Position numbers and translations under genes: made by a program. DNA of 5,311 bases from Candidatus Aminicenantota bacterium (GTDB lineage: Bacteria > Acidobacteriota > Aminicenantia > Aminicenantales > Aminicenantaceae): assembly GCA_030617525.1 (NCBI GenBank), contig JAUWVG010000211.1, positions 1 through 5,311 on the forward strand, written 5' to 3'. Numbering within the stretch: position 1 is the stretch's first letter; every line of letters starts with the position of its first letter. Below the pieces are notes generated by a model. That model was not told where the DNA came from. It searched no databases and saw nothing but the letters and a program-made list of their open reading frames with translations. Below, piece by piece: positions 5,280 to 5,311 of this stretch.

Positions 5280-5311
5280 ATTTGCAAAAACTCAATCCAA
5301 TAGACAAAAAT
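5276..5311 (+). CDS. start of a further gene, truncated by the window edge
   Basis: An ATG at 5276 overlaps the receiver gene's TGA in the ATGA form also used by the kinase/regulator pair. AGAGG (5264-5268) sits seven bases upstream, a good ribosome site. Only 12 codons are visible (MNLQKLNPIDKN) and no product can be recognised. It would be the second gene of the sigma-54-dependent unit and may show what the lone receiver works with. Confidence 0.6.
   Translation, partial: MNLQKLNPIDKN

Noticed and set aside
1..5311. Mobile elements, CRISPR arrays, tRNA or rRNA genes
   Set aside because: No transposase, spaced direct-repeat array or RNA gene signature was seen on either strand; base composition and gene style look uniform.

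Overview
The window is a compact stretch of chromosomal regulatory genes, all on the + strand, from a moderately AT-rich Gram-negative bacterium. A sigma-54 activator, a c-type-haem-like periplasmic sensor and IscR-like Rrf2 proteins together suggest an anaerobic or respiring, deltaproteobacterium-like lineage (Desulfobacterota, Nitrospinota or similar). This is inferred from gene content; no marker gene fixes the taxon.

Layout: 1-585 is the 3' part of a YggS/PLPBP-family PLP-homeostasis gene, cut by the window edge exactly at the codon that aligns with its PLP lysine. 586-712 is a very AT-rich regulatory gap. 713-1159 and 1309-1743 are two tandem Rrf2-family regulators, about 62% identical by hand alignment and separated by a 149 bp gap. 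The second has a clear sigma-70-like promoter. A nearly identical 17-mer (16/17) lies upstream of both genes and is a good candidate for a shared operator. 1744-1857 holds a likely sigma-70 promoter for the next operon. 1858-3345 encodes a membrane histidine kinase with a CXXCH haem-c motif in its predicted periplasmic domain. Its stop codon overlaps the start of 3342-4727, an NtrC-type sigma-54 response regulator (receiver, AAA+, Fis-type HTH). 4728-4922 holds CCCCA/TGGGG inverted repeats and a well-spaced -24/-12 promoter. 4923-5279 encodes a stand-alone receiver protein, which overlaps by ATGA the start of a further gene that runs off the end (5276-5311).

How the genes may work together (inference): the kinase would sense a periplasmic redox or gas signal through haem and phosphorylate the sigma-54 activator. 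The activator would then switch on the -24/-12 promoter driving the lone receiver and the gene after it. The two Rrf2 proteins, probably Fe-S or redox sensors, would control their own genes through the shared motif. They differ in their Cys/His ligand sets, so they may respond to different signals.
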